This document shows positions 1 through 20,400 of a stretch of 64,000 nt of DNA, piece after piece. The stretch's first letter is position 1. Each line of letters starts with the position of its first letter. The stretch covers positions 4,712,001 through 4,776,000 of the forward strand of contig CM059625.1 in NCBI GenBank assembly GCA_030435675.1. The letters run 5' to 3'. Source of the DNA: Steinernema hermaphroditum (taxonomy: Eukaryota; Nematoda; Chromadorea; Rhabditida; Steinernematidae). The notes beneath the pieces are model-generated. The model saw only the letters and a list, made by a program, of their open reading frames with translations. It did not search any database and was not told where the DNA came from. The translations under genes and the position numbers were made by a program.

Positions 1-11
1 TAAAATCAATC

Positions 12-690
12 TCATTCGAAATGGCTTCCTCGGGCGGCAATACAGGCGTCCAAACGCTTTCTGAAATTCTTCAGGATGGCCGCGATCATTTCTGGGGAAA
101 TTTCGTCCCATGCTTTTTCCAAAGCGCGTTTCAGCGAGCCAACGGACTTGTGCTTGACTGCGCAGGCCTTCTGCTCCATGATACCCCAAACAGAAAAGTC
201 GAGAGGGTTCAAATCCGGCGAATTTTGAAGGCCAAACGTCCTTGCTCCAGAAGCTCGGCAGGTTGGCCTCACACCACTGAAGAGTCTTCTTCGCGCCATG
301 GGCAGGAGCCCAGTCCTGCTGAAGGCTCCATTCGATATTCTCTGCATTTTCCTGGGCCCAGGGGATGACAGCTCCTTCCAGAATCAGCTCGCGGTAGGTG
401 TCGGCGTTGATTTTGGCCCCTTTGGGCACAAAAACCAGCTTGGTCTTGCCCAAGCCAGAAATTCCACCCCAAACCATGATGGACTGCGGGAAGTGGACGT
501 TTTCCCTCTTGACGACGCGTGGAGATCCTTTTGGCAACAGTTCACGCTGATTCTGGCTGTTTCGATGCGGTTGAACGGTGAAAATCTTTTCATCGGTGAA
601 GAGGATTCGCTGGAGGGCGTCACCGCGGCTCAGGTTCTTCATTTTCCTGCATTTCTCCAGTACAGATAACGCATTTTCGATAACGAAGAT
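12..690 (-). pseudogene. Mariner/Tc1-superfamily transposase remnant (broken)
   Basis: The minus strand reads as the catalytic half of a mariner-like transposase. In order there is a first acidic motif FTDEKIF (about 600), a VWGGIS block (about 465), a second acidic motif QQDWAPAH (about 310), and NSPDLNPLDF with a downstream VWG (about 215), ending at a TGA at 12-14. The reading frame shifts once near 225-235, between the second and third catalytic aspartates. It seems to shift again near 665-690, where the N-terminal side becomes unreadable. The DNA-binding N-terminus and the terminal inverted repeats were not found, and one end may lie outside the window. Family membership follows from the DD..D motifs. 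The copy is inactive as it stands. Confidence 0.85.
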
Positions 691-699
691 CTTGAAAGT

Positions 700-7992
<7,293 letters not shown>

Positions 7993-10900
7993 TTCAACGA
8001 AGCAATTTCGGATATACGGGCATTTTTCACTATTCTCCCTACATGTGCTTATTTCCTATCATTACCAGCCGACTAGCAGTCATTTCCGTTCCAGTCATGT
8101 CGCATTTGTGTGATATTTCCACTAATTCTTTTAGTACCGTAGTATTTCAGTCTTTTCTCTTCTCCATTTCCATGTCCACAGTTCGGTTAACTTGTCTCCA
8201 CATCCTCTGTACAGATTCATCCCCATCCACCCCCCGATTACTCTCCATCTCCATTTGCCAGGTTTTTGACTAAAGAATGAGATAAAAAAGAATAAAAACT
8301 GATTACATTGGCTAGTGCAATGTTGCTATATCTCACATGTGCCAGCATACGGTCAAGTTCATGCAAGTGATGGGGCGAGAATACCGAACAGATGGCATAA
8401 TTGTGGATCATATTGCATGGACTAATGGCATGAGCGAGTCTTCCTGCCATATTATATGAAGAGGTCGAGATCGTTGTGCCTTAGTGAGTTTCGAAAATTT
8501 TAAACAGCTGGTGATTTAATTGCAAAGCATCAGGATAGCTGATATGGCTTCATCTCTGCAGACTATGAGAGTATCAAATTTCTGTATTGATATAATTATC
8601 TCTGTTTCCCTCCTTTGCATTGTAGTTAACCAGGAAGAGAAATGGTCAATCCCCCTGGAGCACTGATCTCCTGTTAAAACACCTTAAAACAACATAAAAA
8701 AAGCGAATGTGGCGCGGTTCCGTTGCGGCTCGAGTCATTACACCACAAACGATTGTTGCGTGATCGGAAAAAGAGTCAGGCTGCAGGTTCCAGCAGGCGC
8801 CGGCCGGCCGATCTCACGGAGCAAGGACATTCGATGTTTATCGTTTCGGAGCAGGTGCGCATCGATTGATGCGCGCCGACAGAATCGCCGATGCGCTTTG
8901 GAAAGAAGAAAATGAATCATTCGCCTTGCCATTAGCGTGAATCACATTAACGCGATTAGGGGACGGTAATCTCGTTCGCCGTCCCTTCCTTAAAGGAGCG
9001 CGTTGAAGCGGGCGCGAGAACGGGTTCGCGCGTCGATTACACTTTGTTTCCGGCCGTTTTTGTGCGAAAACTCGAGTTGTTTGTCATTGAAAATGGAAAG
9101 CCGCTCTGAGTCGGTCAAAAAAGAAACCCGAAATCACGTTTCTAGCCTTTTGAACCGCGACCTCGGCAATCAGTGACCGGTCACCAAAGGTCGCGGAAGA
9201 CACGTCGTCAGCAAATCCTCAATTTACACTCTATTGTTTTGGCTAAGCAATTCTGTAAATATCCTTTGAACACGCTTTTTTGCCATCTTTCTGAGGCGCC
9301 TACGTGTTTCTTGTGCTCAGCACGTTTCGCAAGAAGGAACCACGCTGTCCTCGATGGGGATCGCGGTAAAAGGATAGGACGGAATTGGCACAAAAGGGGG
9401 TTAACCGACGGGATGCATTTGGCGGAGAAGCGATTAGAGGAGGAAATTATGTGCATGACGACGAAGGACCGTAATGCGAATCGACATCAAGGGCAAAGAA
9501 ATTGGTGAAATGGAGTGATGAATTTTGAGTCATTGAATGAACTACTGAAAACAGTTTTTTAAATTGTGAAGCAGCATAATTTCTTGGGTTCGAACAGTTC
9601 GAAGTCAGCAAAGTGGAAGGAGTGTGCAAAGTCCTAGCAGACGTTCATCGTTTTGTGCCACCGCTGCTCATCTGAAGGGATATTCTTGATGACATCAGTC
9701 ATTGTTTCCAGGAGGGGCAAAAGCCAGCGGGCTTCCTAAAAGTTTTGTAAGGCTTGCATCGTTTTGTCGCTACATTCTTTACTGAATCATCATGAAAGTC
9801 GAATCGCAATAGCAGATGTTGATTTATGAAACATAACATGACATATTATCAACATTCCGTGAGAAATATATTTCAACCATTACAGATCGCGATGGGCACT
9901 TTGCCTCTTTTATGTAATTAGGTCCTTTTGTGTACTTATTTTCTTAGATAACATGATAATATTCAATAAATTGATGAAGCCACCCAAAGATCTTTCACTA
10001 GCAACAAGCTCGGGAAGCGAATAACTATTTTTTGTATTAGAACAGACCGCTGTTATCTTCGTAAATGGTATTATAAGCAGTATTATAGGTTCGTTTTGAT
10101 CGTTTTCAACCATTCATCAATATTCTGACTGCCCATTCTCGGTTTTATTTCAATTCGTGAGATTCATACATAGAACCTTTTTTTGTAATATGGGCACTGT
10201 TGGAACTGAGGAAAACGATGTTGTTGAACTCGTCACCGGCATTTGGGGTCTCAATGAACAATCAAGTATCAACGTCACTGACATTCAGCTCCATTACTTG
10301 GGTCCCACAAAACCAAATATTTCTGCCAGTACTTACTATCTATACTAATCAATCTTCTGCACTTCGTCATGATAGTTATTGGTACATATCCTCTCTTAAT
10401 CATCATCTATGACGAAAATTCAATCGACTGAAAGATTCACTCGTGATTCATCAAGATTAGGAATGTCACGTGAGGCCTACCAAAGCTAGGAGTGTTCATA
10501 GGTGCCCCTCACTGTAGGTATAATTCCGTCTTACATGTAGATACATTGCGGTTTTTCAAAGAACATAGAATTACCGTATTCTCAAGGAACCTTTCTTTCA
10601 GAGATCATTGCATATTGATTCCCATTCCAATGCACAGCGACGCGCCTATCACGGATGGCCCGAATTCTGTGGACTAATTAAAATTACGCTTATTTGGTTC
10701 ATTTGCTTAGAACCGCCGCAATTCTCAGAACGCATGACTTCTTCGAAATTGTTCTGCACTCTTCCTCAAAAATATTTGCGATTTTTCTGCGTCCCAGACA
10801 GTCACAAACTTTATAGATACACGAATTATGGTCGGACGGTTCATTGCCACACCATTTTGGACAATTCTGCGCTTTGCGCTCATTATGCGAATGGGTTTCA

Positions 10901-13900
10901 ATCGTCGGTCACACACCATCTTTTACGACGTTCTTTTGAAATCGTCCTTAGTCACGACCGATCAATCACGAACGTTCAAAGTGAGACGCTTTTTCTGGTT
11001 GCAACCATGTTCCGCCAACATGACAAAACAATGTTTCAAGAGTGATAGGAACCGGCGTGCGGATAAATAGCATTCTGGAAGAAATTGGACGGATGACAAC
11101 TTGATCGATGTCTGTGATGAGCGCTGAGCTGAGATGTTATTAAAAAATTTTTGGAAGCGACAAGTTGATGCATTTGATGCAGAGAGTATCTGGTTTCTGA
11201 TGGGCGTCCTACGCTATTTCTTGAAGAGGCTTCGATGCTTGCTCCAAACAACGAATATGCGCAAAACGCTTATAGAAGTTACAAAGTAAACCAAGAGATC
11301 AGGCGATCTAATGTCAGATAAGACCACTATTTAAATTTCCTGAAATAGGTCGCCAAACTGCGCGGTCTGTCACTAGCCACCAGGTAATAAAGAGTCTTCC
11401 TACTCTACTATAGTTCGAAGTACCTGGATAACCGATATGGTTTTCCTCTGAAATAGCCTTTTTCAATGACTCTGCATGTATTTTTTGGCAACAATCAATT
11501 CTACAGTCATCAACTCTTGTCGGTTGACGGCAGTGTCCTCGAAAAACTACAAGCTAGAGGAACATGAGAACTAGCATCGGAATATATCCAGATTTCGTGT
11601 CGTAATTTCCGGATTTCTCACGACAATGACCAGTTTTTTGAGTTATAAGGGAAAGTCGTAAAACGTGAATATCCGACAGGTGTAGTCACAACACTTTCAC
11701 TTATAGCCATGTCACGGATACCACAGTTTTATCAGAAGTCATTCGCGTAAACCCAGATTATATAGAAGGAATTATTTATAATGGATATACATAAAATTTT
11801 CTCCATTATTCCCTTGTCTTATATCGTTGTTGTTAGAACTGAAGGTGCTTCTTTACCAAGTTACTGCTTGAGAACAGATGTAGTCCAGCAATCATTTTAA
11901 CGGTTGAGAAGCACATCTACCACAAAACTACAAGAATATGCTTGAGCTTCGATCGTCGTCGGTGGTTATGAACAGCTTCGCCATCGCCGCTACCGATCAC
12001 AAAAGCTTCGGCTTTCTTGAATGATCAACTATGAACTAGATGGTAACAACATTGTATGGCGCATATAAGATAGCACGAACATATGAGCACCAATAAAGGG
12101 CACCAAGCGACGTACGGTGTACTATGGAGAACACTTTGCATAACGGCCAGAAGAGTCTCGTTGACTGCAGAATTATAGCCAACAATAGTGCCCTTCGCCT
12201 TTTCGTGAACGAAAAAGAAATCTATTTGGCGATCAAAGACCACGTGTTTTGTTGTCTTGCTATTAGTACGTACTGCCAAAGGCTTCGAGATCTTCCTCAA
12301 AACGATTACACTTCGAACTCTTTATGTTGCCCACGGATTTTGTTCTCAGGAAAGGTACATTTCTTATGAGCAACAGGTCTAAGTCTAAAAAGTTTTTGGA
12401 ATATTGCCACGAACAAATAAAAGGATATCGTTGCTCACTATCAAGTTGTCATCGCGGAAAACCGACTTCATCAAAATAGTCTTCGGCACCGAATACCCTG
12501 TCATTAAAGTGATTTTTGCCGTCAAATGGATCCAGTCATATGCTGCGTATCTCGTCTTACTGAAATATTTTGAATCGGTCGACCAAAGTCGGGAACATTC
12601 CAGATTCTGTTCTATTTATCAGGTATCAACTGATCATGCATTGAAGTTGGAAAACCGAACAGTCTTGGAAATTAAAATGGTTTCTCGGCATCTGAGACCT
12701 GCATGCCGGAGACTCCTTCTTATTTTTGTGGTTCTACCGACCACTCGCTATTTCCGTGATACGTTACTTTTGACGATTAGCCCTCGTAAATGAATAATTC
12801 CACTTTCCGACTTTCACAATCCAGTGCGATCGCAGCAAAAACGCCTCCTCTCGGGTAGGCCTGCATCATCGAATATTTTTTTCTGCAAATTCGCAGCACT
12901 AATCATTCCTCTGGGCATCTTTTGTCTAAATCGCAGTGACGTGTGTGTTCGCCTCTAAACACCCCACATTCAAATTTCCTAGTAGTAGCCTTCAAACTGC
13001 GTATCCCGGAAAACAGGGCCATATTTTACATGAAGCAGTCAAGCAGAAATCGTGCATTATGACCGAGCTTCTTTAGTTCCTAAAAGATCAAGAACACATC
13101 AGCAGGATTAATGACCGAGAAGTGAAAGATCATGGCTGGGAAGCGTGGGCTTGACGTGATGTTTTTGAACTGGCAATCTCGATTCATCACATACTTCTGA
13201 CGTCGACACTCGAAAGAGATTACAATGAGTGAGAGCGAAACTCTATCTATGAAAGGAAAGGGCAAACGTTGACCGCACGTGAGATGTGTTGGAAAGGGCA
13301 TCGTTGGCCAAAAAACGCTGAATGAGGGAAGGAACTCTTGCACTGAATTGATGAGCGTCTAACTCTATTTCCTCGATGTTTTTCTGAAAGTCAGTCACAT
13401 AATTAAAGTCGAGGACGCAGAGGTCCCGTCTATCTAAACGCTCTTCAAAATGTGTCCAAAACCATCGAGGAAAAACCATCGAAAAAGGTGCTGGGATGTT
13501 CCGCAACGCAAAGCAGAGCACTGTAATCCAGAGACTGTAATGTTAACTTCGTTCACTATCAAAATTTCGATTCCCGGATGGATCTGTTGGCGGATCGAAA
13601 GTAGTGCTACAATAATGCGTCGCTCGAGATATCCTATTCGCAGTCAAATTCTATAGCGGGAAGTGTTTTTTTGCCCTGAGAGTTCAATTCAAAGATATGC
13701 AAATTATTGAATTATGCATGTGTAATATTTCTTTCCCACTGCGGAATTGTCATCACTTTGCGTGTTGTGTGAGTGCATAGGATTCATAAATTGTTTCCGT
13801 GACCTTTTCGGAATAATCGATTTTAAAGAGATTTCTATCTTCTGGAATTATCCCGTAATGAACTTTTCAAATTTTGCAAATGAGTCGTCTGATGACGAAC

Positions 13901-16709
13901 TCCGTGGCAGTTGTGACTGTTCCGGCTTCCAGAGGAAATTGGGACACCCGGAAGCTGGAGTCTCATCACCGTTGACAACAAGATGTCCGACGCCAGGAAT
14001 TCAACTATGTGAGATGTCACTGAGAAGGTCGCCGATACCACCGTTAAAGACACAACTTCCAGTCCAAGCACCCATGTGTCTGAAGCAGATGCGAGCTCTG
14101 AAGCCGCCCCTGTGTCCCAAAAGACGCAAGAAGGAGTTCCTGGAGGGTTCTGATCCTGACCTCGGTTCAACATCAAGGAATGAAACCGTCTGCAAGTGTA
14201 ATCCTATGTTTGTCTATTAATCACTGTCATACAAGGCGTCATGCCTCTGATTCATGAAGTAAAGTCGTAAGCCGATCAGACATCATAGAACCTACGAAAT
14301 GAATAATGCAGTAATTAGAATGTACTCAACGTTTTAATGGATAGTGGCCCTCAGAGAACAGATTTTCCAAATCTCATCGTTCAAAGCTTAGCTCCGTTCG
14401 GAATGATGTTTTCCAGAACGATACAGTAATACTTGTATAGGTGTGTCTATCTTTGAAAGTCGCTGGTGAGGTTTCTTGGAGGACACGGACTTCAAAAGTT
14501 GCATTTACGTTGTACAATACCTTTAATTTGTGGGGATACATCATTTGTGTGCCCAGAATGTACTTTCTTCTTGTTCCGTCTGTCGCTTGTGCTTGCCAAC
14601 AAACACGACACAGTCTTTTTGTACTCTCTGTCGCTTTCAGTCTCAAAGTTGCTACCAACACGGAAATTGGACACTTAAAATGCATTCATTTGGGGAACGG
14701 TAAAACAAAATATTTGTCTTTCACTTAGCCCTTTTCGGTGTTGTCAATTTGTGGCCTAGCCGCTAACATGTCTCCTCGAAACGAAGACATTAGACCTGTC
14801 AACGATGCGCTGTTGTTTCAGACATGCTCAGCCATCCACTCGAGGCCTGAATTATTCATATATGCGGACTCGTTCTGTTTTGCACATCCGCATAGAAGTC
14901 GGCGAGTCTGAAAAGAATTAGAAAGTGACATCACGGACGGGTTGTGAAAACGAAAAAAGACCGGATAGTTGCAGCCCACAGTCTAATCGGTACGACAAAG
15001 ACACCATTTCAAGTATCTACTGTTTCAATGCAAATCCTTCGCTGTCTAGTGTGAAACATCCCTAGTTCTGCGTGTTATGAGTTCAGAGTTCAACGATCAC
15101 GATTTGAAGCACCCATTATTGCTTTCAGAGGATCTTATAAAGTTTCAATTTTACCACTCAGATTACTTAAGGCCAAACATTACGCTGATGAAGCGTATAA
15201 AGTGTATATTCATATACTAGGAGTTGTCTCAAAGATGAAAGAGAAGTGCTATAAATAGACCATGGCCCTGTGAAGTGATTGTGATCAAAGATTTTGAACC
15301 GTATGCGTTGTTGACGCTGTTTTCTGGAAGAACGCAAACAACAACTACTTAATGACCTCCATTTCGGATGCGGCCATATTTTCACAAGCCATAATGCATA
15401 AATCTTAGCCATTCTGAGGGCAATTTTCGGAACGATCGCAATCGAGACCGGATGAAGAGTCATTTTGGTTCGAAAATTAAAGGGCGCATTCACTTTGCCG
15501 TTGGTGGGAAATGCCCTTTTGCGTCTGAGAGTTTATTTATTCGTCAAAGTGGCCACCGCATGGTGTACTGTTTTCCGGATGCAAATGAAAATCAGCCAGA
15601 GTGAGCCGACTGATCTCCACAATTCTATTCCTTCGTGGTCGGTCGTACGCTGTGTTTTGAGCCGTCCATCATTGGTCCAAACACGGAATGACGTCTCCTC
15701 CATAATCCACAATCAATATATGGCACCAAAATAACTACGAGCTATAAATTACAGGCTGCAAGCCCCTTCGCAATCCACCATGCTAAGCATGCCCCGGAGA
15801 CCGCCGAACGTCGGACTCTCACACTTGACCAGTTGCAGAGAATGTTTCCGGGGCCCTTCCAACAAAAACGCCCTTTGTGGCGCTCTCGGATTTCACGCTA
15901 ATTTTACGCCCTCGCCCGAAGTTTGTTTTTAGCTAATCAAGCGTTACATATCGCCGATAAATTGCCTTACAAACAGGATGACGGCGCCGAAACGAATTAT
16001 TATTTTTTGTTTTCTTTTCTTCTTTGCTCATTTGACATGGGCGCCTGAAGGCGCAAACTTAATTGCGTGCGCTTTGGTGAGCAAAATAAAAAACAATCCG
16101 TTCACCGAAATGTCAAATTTAGAGTTTCAAACGAAACGCGCTTGTCTACAGGCAAGCCAGAAGTCGATACATCTAAGCGTTAGACGGTCAATCTGAGTTG
16201 AAATCGTTAAATCAAAATCGCAGCTAAATCTAAACTTTGTAACCAATACTAAGTCATTCCGATCCTTGTAACACTACACAGGCTTTCCTTCGCCTAAACG
16301 TTAGGTTCCCGACAGAACTGAATTCCGAAGTGCATAGAAAGTGGTGGATTTCGTTCAGACTGGGAGCCATGTGGGTCATGATTGCACGGCAATTAATCAG
16401 CCCCAATAAAACGGCACTTTTGAAGAGAGTGTCAATTAAAACGACGGATGTGCTTGAGCGTGGGACAGCGCCTGGATCCACGCCACTATATTCCATAAAA
16501 TGGGATCCCCCTCACTTCCAAGTCCCCTTTCACACCGCACTGACACTCTTGACACGCCGTCCCACACGTGTGACGTCAAAAATTACGGTTCTTTCTATTT
16601 GGCCACGTTCATTAATTTAAATTACAAATATTGGTGCACAGAGAGAAAACAGGAAATTGGGCTCTTGTCCTGCTTCTGATGCCGTTGTTTTGTGTGCTGC
16701 TGCTGCTTT
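7993..16709. other. Long gene-poor interval
   Basis: No gene with recognisable domains was found. The sequence is mostly AT-rich with short interrupted frames on both strands. A CG-richer patch at about 8700-9200 carries no identifiable element. A 120-codon frame at 13858-14220 (plus; Pro/Cys/Arg-containing, no domain) and a 92-codon frame at 13243-13521 (minus) are the longest candidates and could equally be chance. No tRNA, rRNA or clear transposon ends were seen. Confidence 0.5.
8291..8296 (+). terminator. Candidate poly(A) signal of the TEAD gene
   Basis: AATAAA lies about 300 bp after the TEAD stop codon on the same strand, and no other perfect hexamer is seen closer. Assignment is by position only. 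Confidence 0.4.
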
Positions 16710-17363
16710 CTACTTGCCGGCGTTGTCGAAGAACGTGGACATTTGCAGCTGATGGAGGAAGTCGACCGAAGGCGACAGGGTTCGCTTCAAATTCTGAAAC
16801 GCTCCGGTGAGCAATGTATGCAACAGGAAGGGCAAAGACCAACCAGAGCCTCGCCGACGAATGGGAGATTGGTGTGAATGCGTCGTTTTCCAATGTTCGC
16901 CAGGTTGTAGATGTTGCTGAGTTGGTCGGCGAAGTCGGCCGGTGCGGAGCCCGGTTGACCGGCGTAGAAGGCTCGTTTCCAGTACTGCAATTGGAAATAC
17001 GTCAGGAGTAAAATAGGAAATTAAAAAGATCCTCTTGGGCGATAACTCTACGGGTAAATTGCTTTTTCTCGCAAATAAACCACTCAACCCGAAAAGATCT
17101 GCGTAAAACTCACGAAAATCCATTAAACGGCCAGGCAAGGATCAAAAAAGAGCGGATAGTAAGGGGAAAAAAAAACTCACGGGATGCATGTCGGTCAACT
17201 TCAGAATGGGCGTCAGATCGTCCTGGAGCTTGACAGCCGGCGAAAGTTGGCGCTTCTGCCTGGGCGCCGCGGCACCGGAGACCCTCTCGTAGAACACGGC
17301 CAGCACCAGCAGCAGAGGGATGACCCACGCGAGCTTCACAGATCCTCCGATGGCGAACAGCAT
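16710..17363 (-). CDS. Putative neuropeptide precursor (small secreted protein with dibasic sites)
   Basis: Three exons read on the minus strand (17363-17181, 16984-16844, 16793-16710), with GT..AG introns of 196 and 50 nt, give 135 aa. The N-terminus is a hydrophobic signal-like segment (LAWVIPLLLVLAVFY, residues 12-26). The rest has dibasic cleavage sites QKR, WKR, GKRR and LKR, which divide it into four peptides. One is followed by Gly-Lys-Arg-Arg, and the protein ends in Gly-Lys after FFDNA; both are classic amidation donors. The last peptide starts TLSPSV and the first starts QLSPAV, suggesting internal duplication. The ...DNA-Gly-Lys end vaguely recalls the pigment-dispersing-factor family, but similarity is too weak to assign. 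The second donor (GTTGGT) is non-consensus. If it is not used, the protein ends 25 residues after that point in another sequence. The function is inference from layout. Confidence 0.6.
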
Positions 17364-17433
17364 CTTTCACACTTGATTCCGAAGCGTGGAAGTGGTAAGC
17401 TTTAAAATAGTTGTGACTCTCTCCCGCCTACCC

Positions 17434-17442
17434 TTAAATAAG
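17434..17442 (-). promoter_or_regulatory. TATA-like box upstream of the neuropeptide-like gene
   Basis: On the minus strand the sequence TTATTTAAG lies about 75 bp upstream of the ATG at 17363. That would place transcription start near 17405 and give a short 5' leader. It is based on motif and spacing only. Confidence 0.3.
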
Positions 17443-20400
17443 GACAAGTGCGAAAGATGTGAACACTCGCGAGCCGACTCCGCCCCGAATCTGCGTCGGT
17501 TGTCCAGAAACGGAGAAGCGTGAAAACGCGCGAGAGTATCGCCGCGCCCACCCGACAAAAACGGCGAGAAAACAGATATGGCCCCCGGGAGGGCGTTCAC
17601 CTCCGTCGACGACATGGAGGTTCTTCAGAGGCAGATAGAACGATGTGTTACTAAGTAAAGAAAACTAATCCGGTACGATCAAAAAAAGAAGTGCAGAAGT
17701 GAGTGTGAGACTGAATAACAGGAAGCTGGAGCGGTGAACACAATGATCAGAGTGTGTTCCTTCTGGTTCAGCAGCTTCCACTTGTATATACAATACATGA
17801 ATGTCAGAAAATATCCTGAAGCTCATTACATGTGGTGCAACATTATGTCCTAATCAGTCAGTGCATCTAGGCGCAGTTTGCGAACGATCATGTTCAGTAA
17901 CGCCTGACCAAAAGCGCTTAAGTGATAGCACTGATAATCCATGAGCGTAACAGTGGTTAGATGGTGTCAGGCCAGAAACGGATTATGCTATGTGCAACCT
18001 GTTTGCACCGCAGACATACACACTGACCTGACCAAGGCGATTCTGAATCGACCAAGCGATCACTGAGACTTCCTTTCTTTCCGGCCATCCTTTTTTCCTG
18101 TCTAGGGCCGTAAATCTAATGGAATTTGCAGAGATATTCAAGCTCGTTTGAAGCAGTAATCGAAAGTAATGCGCTCAGAATGGAGTCCGTGCACATTTTT
18201 GTTGCGTTGGAAGCTCCTGGCGGTCGAGACAAAAAATCCAATTGAGCCCACTCTGCTGACAACCATAAATCATCAGATGCGAAAATTGATAAACAAGTGC
18301 ATCGGTTTGTTCATAACTGGGCCGAGATCATCGTGTCCTACAGCTGTTGTCCTCGTTCTGTCCGTCAACAAGTTGAAATTGGAGAAGTTGACCGGGATTT
18401 GCTTGCAATGAGGGCAGCGCTTTAGTATTCGTGCAGAGACCTTTGTCCAAACAAGGATCAAGTGTTGCGGGTGAGATTCAAGAAACAAAGCTAGATTTTG
18501 GCGAGTATACTGGTTATATCATAAATTGTTAATCAAAGACGACGAATGAACAGTCGGTGTCGCTAAAAACCGAGCCGGTTATTATCGAAATAGCATCTCA
18601 TATGCTTCCAGCATCTAATATGAACATTCGCCCACTCATATTTTCCGCCGTTTTCATTGAAACTCCCATTATACATATTTATAAGGAGGAGGACTGTGTT
18701 TTTATAAAAGTATGCCTATGGTCAAGATCGTCTCGTTTTCGTTAATAATTCCCACTTGGCAAACATAACCAGCATATCCGATTTTTTGTAATGAAAGACA
18801 AACATCGAGATTGAGAAATGACCAACATTGGGATTATCTTAAAAATACACGATTTTGCAACGTGCTTAGTTTTTCAGATCTGTTAAACTCGAGCTTGCAA
18901 ATACGTGAAGTTGACCAGAAATAAGGCGGGATGGCTAACATCCGGAGTTCCGAGAAAGACAGGGCCGTCTAGCAGGAAGCACGTGGATTTCACGTATTTA
19001 CGTTACGCTGAAATTGCGATTTCCATACGAGTCATGTAATTTCGCTCAAAAATCACGACTAGCAAGCACGTCGGCATATCTTTACACACTTTAGATCAGT
19101 CGCTTGCCCCGTACTATGAAACATGACCATATTGGAGAACAATTCGGAGCGGATGCTAACAATGTACACCGTAAATTTATCCGAAAAAGACAGGGTCTTA
19201 CCCCATTGTACTAACACACTGTGCCTGTCGATGGACTGGACACAGCTCATCCCAGATCAGCCACAATTCTTTACATCTATTCTGTTAAGAACAACGTATC
19301 TAATGATATCCAATTTTTGGAAGAAATCACTATTATGTGCTTTAATTCATACGGACCTTTTGTTGACATGACATGTGAGTGACGAAAAGGGGTGAGTCCT
19401 GCGCCTTACTACGTCTTTCTCATGCAGGCGATCAGATACACACGCTGCTTCCGGGTGAGAACAATAGAATACGCTGAGATATTCACCAGGTTGTCATCGC
19501 GTAGGCAACTAAAGGAAATAAAAACAAAAAAGATTTAGTTTTGGTGTCAGCAAAAGGTGGGAAATCCATCGTTATATAAGATATCCAAAAATGGTCTAAA
19601 CAGGGAAAAACCTTCCTCCAGAAGCGGTTCATTCGGTGTCGAATCAATTGTGTTTGCTGGTCAATTTTTGGCACCTTCTCTTAGCGAAGCTGACTACAAG
19701 GGAAGGACCCGAAGTGTGACACGCCGATTTCGCTGAAAATTTGTGGGCGTATAGTGCAGCCCGGGACTAAGAAAACGCACATAGTTTGATCGGTGCGAAA
19801 TTATACCAAGTTACCTAAAAGAGGTCTTTTTAACGAACTGATTGGTATTGGTATGACTAAGATAGACCGGTCGCTTCCATAGCTAAAACGCCTAATGGGA
19901 GCATGAAATGGAGGCTTATGTTGAAGCACATTTTTTGGGACATACTGTCTAAATTACCGCAGCAAGATTTCTGGCAATTTCTCTGGACCCAGCCAAAAAC
20001 GTGCAGATCAGAACCTCTGACCTATTTCCCATTCGTAAGAGTGTGTAGGTGAACGATGCGAAACAACGGGGAGCCACATGCGCTAAAGTTCGCAAGCACT
20101 TATCAAATTGCGTTTTTTTTAAGTTTGGCCACATGACGTGGTGCACAAACGGTCTGCAACGTGTCACCATGAATTTTATCAGCCTAGAAGGTCTAACGAA
20201 ACAGAAAGCCGTATAACTTTCTGCCATATGTAAACCTGTGGAGACAAACGTATAATAACTTTGACGAAATTTTGTTTGATACACACCGTCAGGTAGTCTA
20301 CACAATTCCTAGTATTTTCTGTGCCGATTCCTCACTGTCAAAATATCATAGATTGGCACCCAAAGGGTTCTGTTTTTCAGCGAACTAGAACAACAATCCC

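Noticed and set aside
9580..9610. TTCGAA-containing motif resembling a tRNA T-loop
   Set aside because: No acceptor stem or A box pairs with it. It is part of a short ttcgaacagttcga repeat-like string.
10608..11045. 145-codon plus-strand frame
   Set aside because: It is in AT-rich DNA. The composition is not protein-like and overlapping frames are similar, so it is probably chance.
13858..14220. 120-codon plus-strand frame with Pro/Cys/Arg content
   Set aside because: No domain, no signal peptide and no flanking exons were found. An equally long frame exists on the opposite strand.
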